64,000 bases of DNA. It comes from a virus. This document shows, one piece after another, positions 17,765 to 27,312 of the stretch. Under the pieces are notes generated by a model. The model had not been told where the DNA came from and searched no databases. It worked only from the letters and a program-made list of their open reading frames with translations. Made by a program: the position numbers and the translations under genes. How positions within the stretch are numbered: position 1 is the stretch's first letter; each line of letters starts with the position of its first letter. The stretch covers positions 39,930 through 103,929 of IMG/VR virus record IMGVR_UViG_3300043410_001007. One strand, 5' to 3'.

Positions 17765-20056
17765 ATGGCTTCAGGTTACACACTCATTTACTACGGAAAT
17801 TCAACAGTCAACAAGAGCATTACTGTTCCTGACGGCGAAGCAAATACACTTGCTAATTTGAGCTTCCCGGGCAGAAACTTTAGTGGTTACGGTAGCCCGG
17901 TTGACCAGAACTTTATGTCTCTTGCTGAGAACTTCGCAAGTTCTGCTAACGGTCCAGCCAACCCAGTTGTGGGTCAATTCTGGTTCGACGCCGCTAACAG
18001 TGAAATGACATACAATGGTGCCCTAGACAATGATAGTGCTAGTGGTAATGATGTATGGCGCGGCCTATTGTATCGCACAATCAATCGCGGTGACCCAACT
18101 AAGTCAGTAGTAACCTTAGCAAAAATTGGTAATGTAGTAGTCGGTAACATCTCTAACACTGACCCTAACAACAGAGTTATTCGTTTCGATGCTGGTGGTA
18201 GTGGTAACATCTCTACTACTGGCAACCTAATCATCGGTGACAACGGTGACGGTAGTGATCCAGTACATGGTAACTTAGTTCTAAGTGATAATGGTAACAT
18301 CGATTCGATGGGTAACTTTACATTACACAATACAACAAGTTACTATCAAAACGGCGTGTCATACAACAATATCGAAATAGGAGCTAATGGTGTAGTAAAA
18401 TCTCGTGCGACAATTTCCGCAATATCAGAGGACGCTAATGGTAATGTACTAGGTACTGCGACGATTGGCCCTAACGGCGCTATTTACAATAGTGGCACTG
18501 CTATGTTTGCTCAGGACGGTAATTCACTAGTAACTATTGGTAATCAGTCAAAGTACGCAAATAATCAACAAACTAATCCATCATTGGTAGTTTATGGTGA
18601 TTTCATGCACTACGGCAACTTTATCGTTAGTGGTGCTACTACATCATTGAATGCCACGACAACCACAATCAAAGACTCTATCATCGATATTGGCGCCCTA
18701 GATAACAATGCTCCTCTGGTGTCACACGATGGTATTGATAGAGGTTTAGCACTACACACTTATGGTATTGGTTATTCTAAATCACTCGCATCAAACATGG
18801 CCAGTGGCGCAAATACGATTGTATTGTCAAATGCTTCGGGCATCACGGTTGGTATGCGAGTCGGCGATACTGCGTTTCAGTCATTCTCCATGGATACTTT
18901 CGTTACTGCGGTGAACGGCAATACTGTTACTATCAGTGCTAATGCCAACGCCGCAATTTCCAGTGGATCAAACATTAATTTTGGTACAGATAACATTCAC
19001 TTTATCGGTTGGGATGCTACTAGTAACACGGCAGGCCAAGGCGAGTTCGTGTTTACGAGTATGACAGAGCAACCTAGTGTTATTAATAACTACTTGGGTA
19101 ATTTGGGAATAGGTTCGCCAATCAATGGACCAAAAGCGGCCATTCACGCCAACGCTGGTACATTCGACGGTATCGTGTACAGTAATGGTGGCATTATGCC
19201 AGTTACTGGCGATACTCTAACTATCGGTACTACCGGAACTCGTTGGGCTAATGTAATCTCTGCTAACATTGGTGCTATCAACGGCACGACAACTGCCTGG
19301 ACACCTAACACTACTGTTACCTCTGCTACTACAACTGAATTCTTCGGTCGTGGTGGCAACATTGCTAACTTACAGATTGAGAACACGAACTTAATGACGT
19401 GGGTAGAAGTATCAACTAACAGAGTCGGCAACTTTAAGGTAGGCACACTAAACTCAACCGGTAATATCACTACTGGTACATATGTAACTTCACCACTGTA
19501 CAGAGGTTACTTCGATGTAGCATCTAACAATCAAGCTAACATTACTGCTCTCGGTACACTAACATCTCTAAACGTAGATGGTAATATTACAATCACTGGT
19601 ACCGGAACAGTGAGAACAGACAAAATAAGCGCATACAGTGGCAGTGGCAGCATAAGCGGCCAATGGACCCTAGCAAGTGGCGCTACTCTAGAAGCTACTT
19701 ACGCCGACTTAGCAGAACGTCATCACAGTGATAAAGAATACGCAACTGGTACAGTAATGACAGTTGGCGGAATTAATGAAGTAACTGCGGCCAGTAGCTC
19801 TAGTAGAGTGCTAGGAGTGGTCAGTGACCAATACGCTTATTTGATGAACGGCGAAGCTGGACCACAAGAAACACACCCTGCTATTGCTTATCTAGGTAGA
19901 GTGCCAGTTCGTGTAGTTGGGCCAGTAAACAAACATGACAGAATTGCGCCACTCAATGATGGAGTAGCTGTTGTTAGTGAGCACAATAGTTTCGCATGGG
20001 CAATCGAGGCAAACGAAGACGCGGGTGAAAAACTCGTATTGTGTATTGTAAAGTAA
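17765..20056 (+). CDS. Tail fibre protein with C-terminal DLAE domain
   Basis: 763 residues, ATG 17765 preceded by AAGGACAAATAA. The N-terminus (YGNSTVNKSITVPDGEAN, then FPGRNFSGYG) resembles the N-terminus of the S74 fibre (GRNFND.., YYFNQNFVTLLENS), so the two fibres probably dock to the same partner. The middle is Asn/Thr/Gly repeat sequence including TTTIKDSIIDIGAL. The last about 125 residues form the same domain as the separate 135-residue gene upstream: ADLAERHHSD, VLGVVSDQYAYLMN, YLGRVPVRVVG. A virion fibre role is clear; target and assembly order are not. Confidence 0.75.
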   Translation: MASGYTLIYYGNSTVNKSITVPDGEANTLANLSFPGRNFSGYGSPVDQNFMSLAENFASSANGPANPVVGQFWFDAANSEMTYNGALDNDSASGNDVWRGLLYRTINRGDPTKSVVTLAKIGNVVVGNISNTDPNNRVIRFDAGGSGNISTTGNLIIGDNGDGSDPVHGNLVLSDNGNIDSMGNFTLHNTTSYYQNGVSYNNIEIGANGVVKSRATISAISEDANGNVLGTATIGPNGAIYNSGTAMFAQDGNSLVTIGNQSKYANNQQTNPSLVVYGDFMHYGNFIVSGATTSLNATTTTIKDSIIDIGALDNNAPLVSHDGIDRGLALHTYGIGYSKSLASNMASGANTIVLSNASGITVGMRVGDTAFQSFSMDTFVTAVNGNTVTISANANAAISSGSNINFGTDNIHFIGWDATSNTAGQGEFVFTSMTEQPSVINNYLGNLGIGSPINGPKAAIHANAGTFDGIVYSNGGIMPVTGDTLTIGTTGTRWANVISANIGAINGTTTAWTPNTTVTSATTTEFFGRGGNIANLQIENTNLMTWVEVSTNRVGNFKVGTLNSTGNITTGTYVTSPLYRGYFDVASNNQANITALGTLTSLNVDGNITITGTGTVRTDKISAYSGSGSISGQWTLASGATLEATYADLAERHHSDKEYATGTVMTVGGINEVTAASSSSRVLGVVSDQYAYLMNGEAGPQETHPAIAYLGRVPVRVVGPVNKHDRIAPLNDGVAVVSEHNSFAWAIEANEDAGEKLVLCIVK

Positions 20057-20068
20057 AAGGCTAACGAC

Positions 20069-21016
20069 ATGACCTATCAAGTCGGCGGCCGCATAGATGC
20101 TTCGGACCTAAACAGCTTTATTTCTACTGCTACGAACAATGTAAATAGATTATGGAGTACGGGTAGTGGTGACTATGGCTATGGCCAAAGTGCTATCAGT
20201 ACAGTCAACGTTGGAGAAACAGTCGCGGCGGCCCCATGGTCAACACTAGTTGATACTGTTACAAAAATTGCCTCTCATCAAGGTACTGGTATTACCTCTA
20301 GAACTAATCCCTCTCAGGGAGATATCATTTCGTTCTTTACTAATCTATCGACTGATATCGACTCGATTACTAGTAGAAGATTGAGTTTTGCTGAGAGAGG
20401 TAGTAGCGGTTCTAAAACTGCTACTATCTATGCTGGTGGCTACGCTCATAGTGACAACAACTGGCACGATCAATCAGTGTCACTAACATATTCATTTGCT
20501 TCTGCTAATCACGCCCGATGGTTCTTCAACGCCGGCGGAGTAATACAACTGGCCTTTAAGGGCGCCCCCAATGGCTCACCACTCGACGGAGCAGTGCGAT
20601 CACTGTCAAACATCATGGGTAATCTTCGCTGGGGCAGTAACTACACCGAGCAATTTGGTACCACAGACTCTTCTGCTACAAGTTCAATATCTCTAACTCC
20701 CTTTCATACAGGTACTAGTGGCGGCCAGCAATTTTACAGTGACAGTACAAATCAGTGGTACAGCGGCGCAGACGATCATTACGAAGCACGAGCGGGGGTT
20801 TATGGTTACTGGTCAAACTCAAGTAACACATTTACTGTATCTGTGACTATCGGTATCAGAGACGGTAGTGCTGAAAAACGAGATAGACGCGGTAATTTAC
20901 TTAAATCAGCCGCCAGAGAAGTAGTCAATAATAACATAACAGTCACTCTTACATACATACAACCATACTCGTCCGGTACAACTATTACTAGCGCAAACTG
21001 GGGGACTCCTTCATAA
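20069..21016 (+). CDS. Tail fibre / baseplate-associated protein, paralogue A
   Basis: 315 residues, ATG 20069 after AAGG. It is a clear paralogue of the next gene: both start MTYQV, have LW(S/A)TGSGDxGYGQ near residue 33, and share ARWFFNAGG near the middle. The family is common near tail genes of T4-like environmental phages. No catalytic motif is seen. Paired, diverged copies suggest two versions of a distal tail part with different contacts; this is an inference. Confidence 0.65.
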   Translation: MTYQVGGRIDASDLNSFISTATNNVNRLWSTGSGDYGYGQSAISTVNVGETVAAAPWSTLVDTVTKIASHQGTGITSRTNPSQGDIISFFTNLSTDIDSITSRRLSFAERGSSGSKTATIYAGGYAHSDNNWHDQSVSLTYSFASANHARWFFNAGGVIQLAFKGAPNGSPLDGAVRSLSNIMGNLRWGSNYTEQFGTTDSSATSSISLTPFHTGTSGGQQFYSDSTNQWYSGADDHYEARAGVYGYWSNSSNTFTVSVTIGIRDGSAEKRDRRGNLLKSAAREVVNNNITVTLTYIQPYSSGTTITSANWGTPS

Positions 21017-21036
21017 CTATTGAGGTATTGAAAGAC

Positions 21037-21044
21037 AATAAATA
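21037..21044 (+). promoter_or_regulatory. Late promoter-like octamer
   Basis: AATAAATA, 17 bases before ATG 21062, in the 45-bp gap between the two paralogous tail genes. Confidence 0.5.
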
Positions 21045-21061
21045 GAATAGAGTAGAACGAA

Positions 21062-22090
21062 ATGACATACCAAGTACAAAAAAGTGCCCAAGCTATTGAC
21101 TTTAATAGCATCATCAATACCAATACGCCATCGGTCAATGGACTATGGGCGACGGGTAGTGGCGATAGTGGCTATGGACAGGATGCCATTCATGGAGTAG
21201 TGACCGGTAAAAAAATAACAGCATTATCATCAACCGATGGCTCAAACACATATGGTGGCTGGAGCGATATTGCTAGGGCAATCGCTACCATGGCTGTTCA
21301 CCAAGGTACCTCAATTACTACTATCCCACTCTCACAAGCTAAAGAAAAGATTGATGTGAAGCGATCAGGCTCAGTAGTAGATTCAATCGCCACTGACCTA
21401 GCCCTACTAAACACTAATAGATTGAATGCTATTCAACAAGCCAGTAGTACATTATACAAAGAAACATCATCTAGTTCGTGGAGTGATTATATTAAATTCA
21501 AATACACTATCGATTTCGGTAGTGATGATAGAGCTAGATGGTTCTTCAACGCCGGTGGCCAATTCAAGGTTAGCTTAGATCACCCACTCAGTAGAGGCAT
21601 GAATCAACTAGTCAACTATCTTGGTAATGCTATGGGTGAAGTGTGGATCAGTAGTCCAGATAGTACCCAACAAGCAGTTATTGTTGGTACAACATGGAAC
21701 GGCGTAACGAAAGTCGGCGGCTCACAGGATGCTTACATGACATTGAACACTGGTTATGGCTTCAACTACTTACGTACTGTTCCAAATACTGACGTAGAAC
21801 TCATACGTCAAAAGTATGATAATAGTGCTGGCGGCTATTCATATCGTGGCTTCGCGGACAACTCTTATGCCGGAATCGTCGCTAACTATGATAATACCAC
21901 TGGCAAACTGTACATCACTGCTCTATTCGACGAAATCCCAGGTAGCGGCCCATCATCTTCTCCAGTAACGGCGGGTACAATCGCAATGTTGATCGTCAGA
22001 CCACCCAGTGGCGCAAATTTATCCAATACAAATTGGGTAGGTAGCTGGGGTGTATGGCCAGCTGTTTCCTGTCAGCAAATTCCTGTCTAA
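21062..22090 (+). CDS. Tail fibre / baseplate-associated protein, paralogue B
   Basis: 342 residues, paralogue of the preceding gene (shared MTYQV start, LWATGSGDSGYGQ, ARWFFNAGG). It is longer, with a different Ser/Gly/Pro-rich C-terminal part (near SGPSSSPV). It has its own late octamer upstream, so the two copies can be transcribed independently. Structural role only; no enzyme motif seen. Confidence 0.65.
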   Translation: MTYQVQKSAQAIDFNSIINTNTPSVNGLWATGSGDSGYGQDAIHGVVTGKKITALSSTDGSNTYGGWSDIARAIATMAVHQGTSITTIPLSQAKEKIDVKRSGSVVDSIATDLALLNTNRLNAIQQASSTLYKETSSSSWSDYIKFKYTIDFGSDDRARWFFNAGGQFKVSLDHPLSRGMNQLVNYLGNAMGEVWISSPDSTQQAVIVGTTWNGVTKVGGSQDAYMTLNTGYGFNYLRTVPNTDVELIRQKYDNSAGGYSYRGFADNSYAGIVANYDNTTGKLYITALFDEIPGSGPSSSPVTAGTIAMLIVRPPSGANLSNTNWVGSWGVWPAVSCQQIPV

Positions 22091-22114
22091 TTTATTTCTT
22101 GTCTTTAAGTTCAT

Positions 22115-22122
22115 TCTAAATA
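22115..22122 (+). promoter_or_regulatory. Late promoter-like octamer
   Basis: TCTAAATA, 20 bases before ATG 22143. GGAGAG lies in the leader as ribosome binding site. Confidence 0.5.
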
Positions 22123-22142
22123 ACTCTACTGGAGAGTAAAGA

Positions 22143-22460
22143 ATGACATCAGCAGATACAATCGTAGAGAAGGCAAAAGCTAGGTTTAACCATAACGAAG
22201 CTCGCATATACCTAAAAGAAAAATACACAAACTTATTACAGTTGGTACACATGAATGGTATGTTCACTGTTACCGTTGAGCTTATTGCCTTCCTACGCAC
22301 TCCATCAAACGATACTGAGTATGTAATCATTGTTGATGATTATGGTAATCCGATACAAGTAAACAGAGAAAAATTATTAGAGGAAGCACAGGAACATTAC
22401 AGTATGGTAATGGCACACTGGCTAGAAGAACATACTCAATTAGCAGAGACTAGACAATGA
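22143..22460 (+). CDS. Conserved phage hypothetical protein
   Basis: 105 residues, ATG 22143 with GGAGAG upstream. The pattern YLKEKY...LLQLVHMNGMFTVTVELIAFL followed by IVDDYGNPIQVNR is one I recognise from small conserved proteins near tail genes in T4-like marine phages; no function is known. It ends in ATGA overlap with a glycosyltransferase-like gene, so the two are translationally coupled. Confidence 0.6.
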   Translation: MTSADTIVEKAKARFNHNEARIYLKEKYTNLLQLVHMNGMFTVTVELIAFLRTPSNDTEYVIIVDDYGNPIQVNREKLLEEAQEHYSMVMAHWLEEHTQLAETRQ

Positions 22461-23269
22461 GTAGGGGCGTATTAGTATTCGCACATAATAATGGAATCAT
22501 CGATTATGTAAAGATGGCTTCCATTACGGCTAGTCGTGTTCGTAGATTTCTAAAACTGCCAACTACACTAGTTACTGATAGTTTATCGCTAGAAAACAAT
22601 AACCATGATACGACTATTTTTGATAAGATAGTATTAGTTGATGTTGAGCAAGACAATCATATTAGAAATGAACCATGGTACAATAAGGGTCGTTATCTCT
22701 GTTATGAACACACACCGTATGATGAGACTTTAGTTATTGATACTGATTATGTCATTAACAGTACTGCTCTACTAAAAACATTTCAACTACCCAGTGACTT
22801 TGTATGTTATCGAACAGCAAAATACATGTTTGATGATGCACATCCACATGAAACTATGGGTAATTTATCACTACAAACATACTGGGCAACTGTGATTAGA
22901 TTTAGAAAAACAGAACGTGTTGAGCACATATTCTCAATGATGGAGCGTGTCCAAGATCATTACTCATACTACGCAGAACTACACAACATGAATGATAACG
23001 AGACATATCGAAATGATTATGCGCTGACTATCGCACTACGAACAGTAAACGGCCATTTGGAACTTGAGGAAGATTTTATTCCAGGTAACCTCATTCATGT
23101 TGATAGGGATATTAAGGTAAATTCTATCGGCAATTCGGACACCAGATACAGAATGATAAAATCTGGCAAGAATACACCAACAAAACGTGCTAACTTTATC
23201 GTAGTTGATGACTTTGATTTTCACATGATGAATAAGACTAACTTTTTGGAGCTACTGGGCGATGAGTAA
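22457..23269 (+). CDS. GT-A-like glycosyltransferase, first copy
   Basis: 270 residues, starting in ATGA overlap with the upstream gene. The N-terminus GVLVFAHNN...DYVKMA and the segment YDETLVIDTDYVIN (about residues 87-100) resemble nucleotide-diphospho-sugar transferases of the GT-A fold, with DTD as the likely metal/nucleotide DxD motif. It overlaps the next, related gene by 8 bases. A virion or cell-surface glycan role is possible; donor and acceptor cannot be read from sequence. Confidence 0.5.
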   Translation: MSRGVLVFAHNNGIIDYVKMASITASRVRRFLKLPTTLVTDSLSLENNNHDTTIFDKIVLVDVEQDNHIRNEPWYNKGRYLCYEHTPYDETLVIDTDYVINSTALLKTFQLPSDFVCYRTAKYMFDDAHPHETMGNLSLQTYWATVIRFRKTERVEHIFSMMERVQDHYSYYAELHNMNDNETYRNDYALTIALRTVNGHLELEEDFIPGNLIHVDRDIKVNSIGNSDTRYRMIKSGKNTPTKRANFIVVDDFDFHMMNKTNFLELLGDE

Positions 23270-24050
23270 GGGTTATGTTATCCTAGCATTCAATAATGCT
23301 ACTACGGACTATGTTTCTATTGCAGGCACATTGTGTCGTAGTATTCATCGTGTAATGCCTGATGCTCTAGTATCTCTCATTACTAGTAGTGATGTAGTTG
23401 ATCCTCAATATGATCACATCATTAAAGTAGACGAAGTTGATAGTGGTGAGTGGAAATTGGGTAACGATTGGCTTATCTATGAGAATACGCCATACGAAAG
23501 AACAATCAAGTTAGAAGCAGACATGATAATCACACGTGATATCAGTTGGTGGTGGGATGTGCTTGAAAAACGTGACCTAAATGTATGTACTACGATTAGA
23601 GATTTTCGTGGCAAAATCAGCTATGAAGATTACTATCGAAATCCCATCACTAAGAACAATTTGCCTAACGCATACAATGCCATCACATACTTCAAAAAGT
23701 CACCACTAGCTAAACAATTTTACGATTGCGTAGCACAAATTTTCGAGCACTGGAGCGAACTAAGAACAATTTATTATGGCTTAGAACATAGTCCTACTAC
23801 TGATACAGTGTATGCTATTGCTATGAGTGTGATAGGTGAGGAACATTGTTCGATGCCAAACTTTACTGATTTTAGCTTCACGCATATGAAGCAACATATC
23901 AATGGACTACATACTAAGTACTGGGATCAACAACTAATGTATGAGTTATTGCCGCATACAGTACGGATCAATACGTATCCTCAGATGTATCCATTACACT
24001 ATCATGTCAAGTCGTTTGCTAATAAAATAGATGAAGCACTAGGAAAATAA
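23262..24050 (+). CDS. GT-A-like glycosyltransferase, second copy
   Basis: 262 residues, overlapping the preceding gene. It shares the start pattern (GYVILAFNNATTDYVSIAG) and the central YERTIKLEADMIITRD (about residues 80-95), where EAD takes the place of the DTD of the first copy. Trp-rich stretches around WWWDV follow. A tandem duplication of the first copy with divergence at the putative DxD site is the simplest reading. Probable nucleotide-sugar-dependent transferase; substrate unknown. Confidence 0.5.
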   Translation: MSKGYVILAFNNATTDYVSIAGTLCRSIHRVMPDALVSLITSSDVVDPQYDHIIKVDEVDSGEWKLGNDWLIYENTPYERTIKLEADMIITRDISWWWDVLEKRDLNVCTTIRDFRGKISYEDYYRNPITKNNLPNAYNAITYFKKSPLAKQFYDCVAQIFEHWSELRTIYYGLEHSPTTDTVYAIAMSVIGEEHCSMPNFTDFSFTHMKQHINGLHTKYWDQQLMYELLPHTVRINTYPQMYPLHYHVKSFANKIDEALGK

Positions 24051-24479
24051 ATGTTCAAAAAAGAAGATTTACCAGAACCATTTCGCTCAATGACGCCAGA
24101 ACAAGAGAAACAATTTCTACAAGAGATTGATGTGGCTTTGCGTAAGACGGATCACCTATTTGTGCCGCAGGAGATTGAGTATCGTGTGTATTACAACGAG
24201 CGTGGTGAAGTTATTACATACACTACTGAGAAACTACCAGGCGAATACTTAGTAATCACAGTAGATGAATTCAACAGATGTAGACATGATGCGTTGATAC
24301 GTGATGGTCGCCTGATATTTACCAACGGCATCTCGACTGTAATGAAATTAGAACGCGGTGATATTGGTACATTCAAAGTTCATCGAGGTGACATCAGCGT
24401 CCCACTGTATTACTATGAACTCGATAATACTGCCCATGATACTTATCGAGTCAATGTCTACGAAGCTGAACATGAGTGA
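24051..24479 (+). CDS. Conserved phage hypothetical protein
   Basis: 142 residues, ATG 24051 immediately after the upstream stop. Charged, no membrane segment or signal peptide. It has ALRKTDHLF, then EYRVYYNERGEVITYTTE and GEYLVITVDEFN, which looks like a small beta-sheet domain. It is inside the glycosyltransferase operon and overlaps the next gene. Not recognised further. Confidence 0.55.
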   Translation: MFKKEDLPEPFRSMTPEQEKQFLQEIDVALRKTDHLFVPQEIEYRVYYNERGEVITYTTEKLPGEYLVITVDEFNRCRHDALIRDGRLIFTNGISTVMKLERGDIGTFKVHRGDISVPLYYYELDNTAHDTYRVNVYEAEHE

Positions 24480-25380
24480 TACCGAAATCGTACATATCGA
24501 TGAACTAGACTTGGTCTATCTTAGTTACGATGAACCACAAAAAGAAGAGTTCTGGGTTAGACTGAAAGCAATTGCTCCCTGGGCAAAACGAGTAGACGGC
24601 ATAAAGGGCAGTGATACAGCACACAAAGCGGCTGCAGCCGCAAGTACTACAGAGCGCTTTATTCTAGTTGATGGTGATAATCTAGTTCAGCCGGAATTCT
24701 TCGATCAATACTTAGAAATAACTCCTGAAAATCGTTACTGTCAGTTTAGATGGAGAGCACGTAATCACATCAACGGCTTACATTACGGTAACGGTGGCAT
24801 CTCTTCTTGGACTAAATCGTATGTAAATTCAATGAGAACACATGAGAATAGTGCGGGATCTGATAAGACTAATATTGAGTTTTGTTTCGACAGTAATTAC
24901 TGGCCGCTACATAACTGCTACTCTACTAGTTACGCTAATTACTCGCCAAAGCAAGCATGGCGTGCTGGATTCAGAGAGGGAGTAAAATTATGTAGTCGTA
25001 ACGGCAAGATGCCCGAAAACACCCGCGGCTTCAAAGACTGGGTATTCAAACGCAACTATCAAAATCTTTCTATCTGGCACACTATCGGTCGTGATGTAGA
25101 GAACGGATTCTGGTCCTTACTGGGCGCACGACTTGGTACTCACTATCTGATGCTACGAGAGTGGGATTATGTAGAGGTACAAGATTTCGATTGCTTAGAT
25201 AGATTATGGGAACTACATAAAAACGACGATGAACAAACTGCCTCAGTAATCGCCAGAGAACTAAACTCTGAACTAGACACTAACATTGTTGAACTCAATA
25301 GCGAGGCTAGTAAGTTCTTCAAAGATTACATTGCTAGTCAGTGGCAAAACAAAACAATAATGACTAGAGAAGGTCAATGA
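24472..25380 (+). CDS. GT-A-like glycosyltransferase with DGD motif
   Basis: 302 residues from ATG 24472, which overlaps the preceding stop. The frame is open further upstream and ATG 24454 is an alternative. The sequence LVYLSYDEPQKEEFW, then RVDGIKG, ERFILVDGDNLVQPEFFD and GNGGISSW fits a GT-A transferase, with DGD (about residue 65) as DxD. It is a paralogue of the protein at 27989-29074, sharing WFILxxGxx and WR(A/T)(A/G)FREAVKLC patterns. It overlaps the radical SAM gene by 4 bases, so the genes are probably made together. Confidence 0.55.
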   Translation: MSDTEIVHIDELDLVYLSYDEPQKEEFWVRLKAIAPWAKRVDGIKGSDTAHKAAAAASTTERFILVDGDNLVQPEFFDQYLEITPENRYCQFRWRARNHINGLHYGNGGISSWTKSYVNSMRTHENSAGSDKTNIEFCFDSNYWPLHNCYSTSYANYSPKQAWRAGFREGVKLCSRNGKMPENTRGFKDWVFKRNYQNLSIWHTIGRDVENGFWSLLGARLGTHYLMLREWDYVEVQDFDCLDRLWELHKNDDEQTASVIARELNSELDTNIVELNSEASKFFKDYIASQWQNKTIMTREGQ

Positions 25381-26768
25381 CCAACACAAGAACAATTCGC
25401 ATCAAAGAAGTGCGTGACGAAATCAATAACATCTCGCCATCATTCTGTGCCGCAAAGTGGAAGCAAGTGACCCTACACTTACAGAACGGTCACACTCATA
25501 GTTGCCATCACCCGGCCACTCACATTGTTCCGCTTGATGAGTTAGTAGAAAACCCTAGTGCCCTACACAATACAGCATACAAAAAGAACATTCGACAAGC
25601 CATGCTAGATGGCCTTAGGCCACAGGAGTGCTCGTATTGCTGGCGCTCAGAAGACAGTGGAACTTTACTAAGTGATCGTGTTTTAAAAAGCGGTGAAACT
25701 TGGGCCAGACCACACATACCAGATATTGTTAGTAAGCCTGCTACTGATGATGTATTTCCTAGTTATGTAGAAGTATCATTTAGTAATGTGTGTAATTTTA
25801 AGTGTAGTTATTGTAGTCCAAACGTTAGTAGCGCATGGATGGAAGAAATTCAGCAATATGGTGGGTATCCAACAAAATCTAAGTTCAATGATATCGAGGG
25901 ATTTGTAGTTACTAAAAAGATACCTTATCTAGCACGTGAGCATAATCCGTACGTAGAAGCATTCTGGCAATGGTGGCCAGAATTGTATGCTAAATTAGAA
26001 GAGTTTCGCATCACCGGTGGCGAACCGCTACTATCAAAAGATACATTCAGGGTACTAGACTACGTTATTGAGAATCCCAACCCACGCCTGAAACTCAGTA
26101 TCAATACTAATCTAAATGCCCCCGACGGCTTGAATGATAAACTAATCGAACGATTCAAGCGAATACAGGAGTTAGGTGCGGTCAAAGAACTACAACTATT
26201 CACTAGTTGCGAAGCGGTTGGTGCCCAAGCAGAATACATTCGATACGGCATGAACTACAATGCCTGGCTAGAAAATCTAGACCGAATGCTCACTGAACTA
26301 CCAGACGTTCATGTTACTGTTATGAGTACATACAATATTCTAAGTCTTACTACCTATGATAGATTCTTAGCAGATATCTATGCGATGAAGAAGAAGCACG
26401 AGGCTACTACCAGAAAAAATAAACGTCAACCACTGCTAATCGACATACCATTCTTGTATCGTCCAGAGCATCAAGCACCATACATCTTTGGTGAAGAGTT
26501 TATCCACTACGCAAGTTCAAGTTTAAAATACATGACTGAGAACGCTCTCAAAGTACCAGGCAATATCTCGGGATTTCTACCACACGAGATTGATGGTATG
26601 CGCCGGGTAGTCAATATGATGAATGATAGCGCTAAAAAGGATTACATGGCAGCAAGACAAGATTTAGTTCGCTTTGTTGATGAGCATGACCATCGCCGCG
26701 GTACTAACTTTTTAGAAACATTCCCTGAATATCACGGAATCTACAAATACACTAAGCACACTCTCTAA
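25377..26768 (+). CDS. Radical SAM protein
   Basis: 463 residues, ATG 25377 in ATGA overlap with the glycosyltransferase. CNFKCSYC (about residues 138-145) is the CX3CX2C motif for the SAM-binding 4Fe-4S cluster, and RITGGEPLLS further on is the GGE motif. N-terminal CHHP and ECSYCW cysteines may hold a second cluster or zinc, as in phage 'twitch domain' radical SAM proteins. The reaction is unknown; peptide or small-molecule modification is typical for SPASM/twitch relatives. The gene ends convergently with, and overlaps by 4 bases, the minus-strand hydroxylase-like gene. Confidence 0.8.
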   Translation: MTNTRTIRIKEVRDEINNISPSFCAAKWKQVTLHLQNGHTHSCHHPATHIVPLDELVENPSALHNTAYKKNIRQAMLDGLRPQECSYCWRSEDSGTLLSDRVLKSGETWARPHIPDIVSKPATDDVFPSYVEVSFSNVCNFKCSYCSPNVSSAWMEEIQQYGGYPTKSKFNDIEGFVVTKKIPYLAREHNPYVEAFWQWWPELYAKLEEFRITGGEPLLSKDTFRVLDYVIENPNPRLKLSINTNLNAPDGLNDKLIERFKRIQELGAVKELQLFTSCEAVGAQAEYIRYGMNYNAWLENLDRMLTELPDVHVTVMSTYNILSLTTYDRFLADIYAMKKKHEATTRKNKRQPLLIDIPFLYRPEHQAPYIFGEEFIHYASSSLKYMTENALKVPGNISGFLPHEIDGMRRVVNMMNDSAKKDYMAARQDLVRFVDEHDHRRGTNFLETFPEYHGIYKYTKHTL

Positions 26769-27301
26769 ACGCCACAAACGACTAGATGAATCCTCTCTTC
26801 GTTTCCGCCGTTGTAGACCCAATGAACTTCACGTGTATCTACACGCCACCAGTGACCGTCAGCGGGTATGTGATAACACGTGGCCACTACAGACTCCGGA
26901 CTGTTCTGTTCAATGACAAAATCGCTAGCACGGGCGATGTAAGCGTTGGGGTTAGTTTTCAACGCTAGATGATACCTTATTTCATCATCACGATGAACAC
27001 TCAAGCCAGTTTTAGGTAGTAATCTCATAAAACGAACTCTACCGATCTGACCAACACGCTCAGACAACTTCTCAATAGATCGTCTTATGTAGTAATCATC
27101 ACCTATGGTCCACTGATTGAATTCAATTTCACTAGACAGCTTAGTATTTGTTGTGCGATCATACAAGCTACCGGTAGCATCCAACCATCTGTCCTCTGCG
27201 CCATATCTGTATCTAAGACCAATCTGATTTCGGTCACCCCACTTACATTGTGTAAGAACTCGTTCTAGGTTAGCATTGACCCGATCTAAATCGACCTTCA
27301 T
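26765..27301 (-). CDS. Aspartyl/asparaginyl hydroxylase-like 2OG-Fe(II) oxygenase
   Basis: 178 residues from ATG 27301; TTG at 27322 (with GGAG just upstream) or 27334 would add 7 or 11 residues. VHRDDE followed by RYHLAL, and C-terminal WWRVDTREVHWVYNGG with RIHLVV, give the HxD...H iron ligands and the R-x-H 2-oxoglutarate contact of the Asp/Asn beta-hydroxylase family (PF05118 type). The likely reaction is 2-oxoglutarate and O2-dependent hydroxylation; the substrate is unknown. It follows the methyltransferase-like gene and probably shares its transcript. Confidence 0.6.
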   Translation of the reverse strand: MKVDLDRVNANLERVLTQCKWGDRNQIGLRYRYGAEDRWLDATGSLYDRTTNTKLSSEIEFNQWTIGDDYYIRRSIEKLSERVGQIGRVRFMRLLPKTGLSVHRDDEIRYHLALKTNPNAYIARASDFVIEQNSPESVVATCYHIPADGHWWRVDTREVHWVYNGGNEERIHLVVCGV

Positions 27302-27312
27302 TTTTGTACGTT

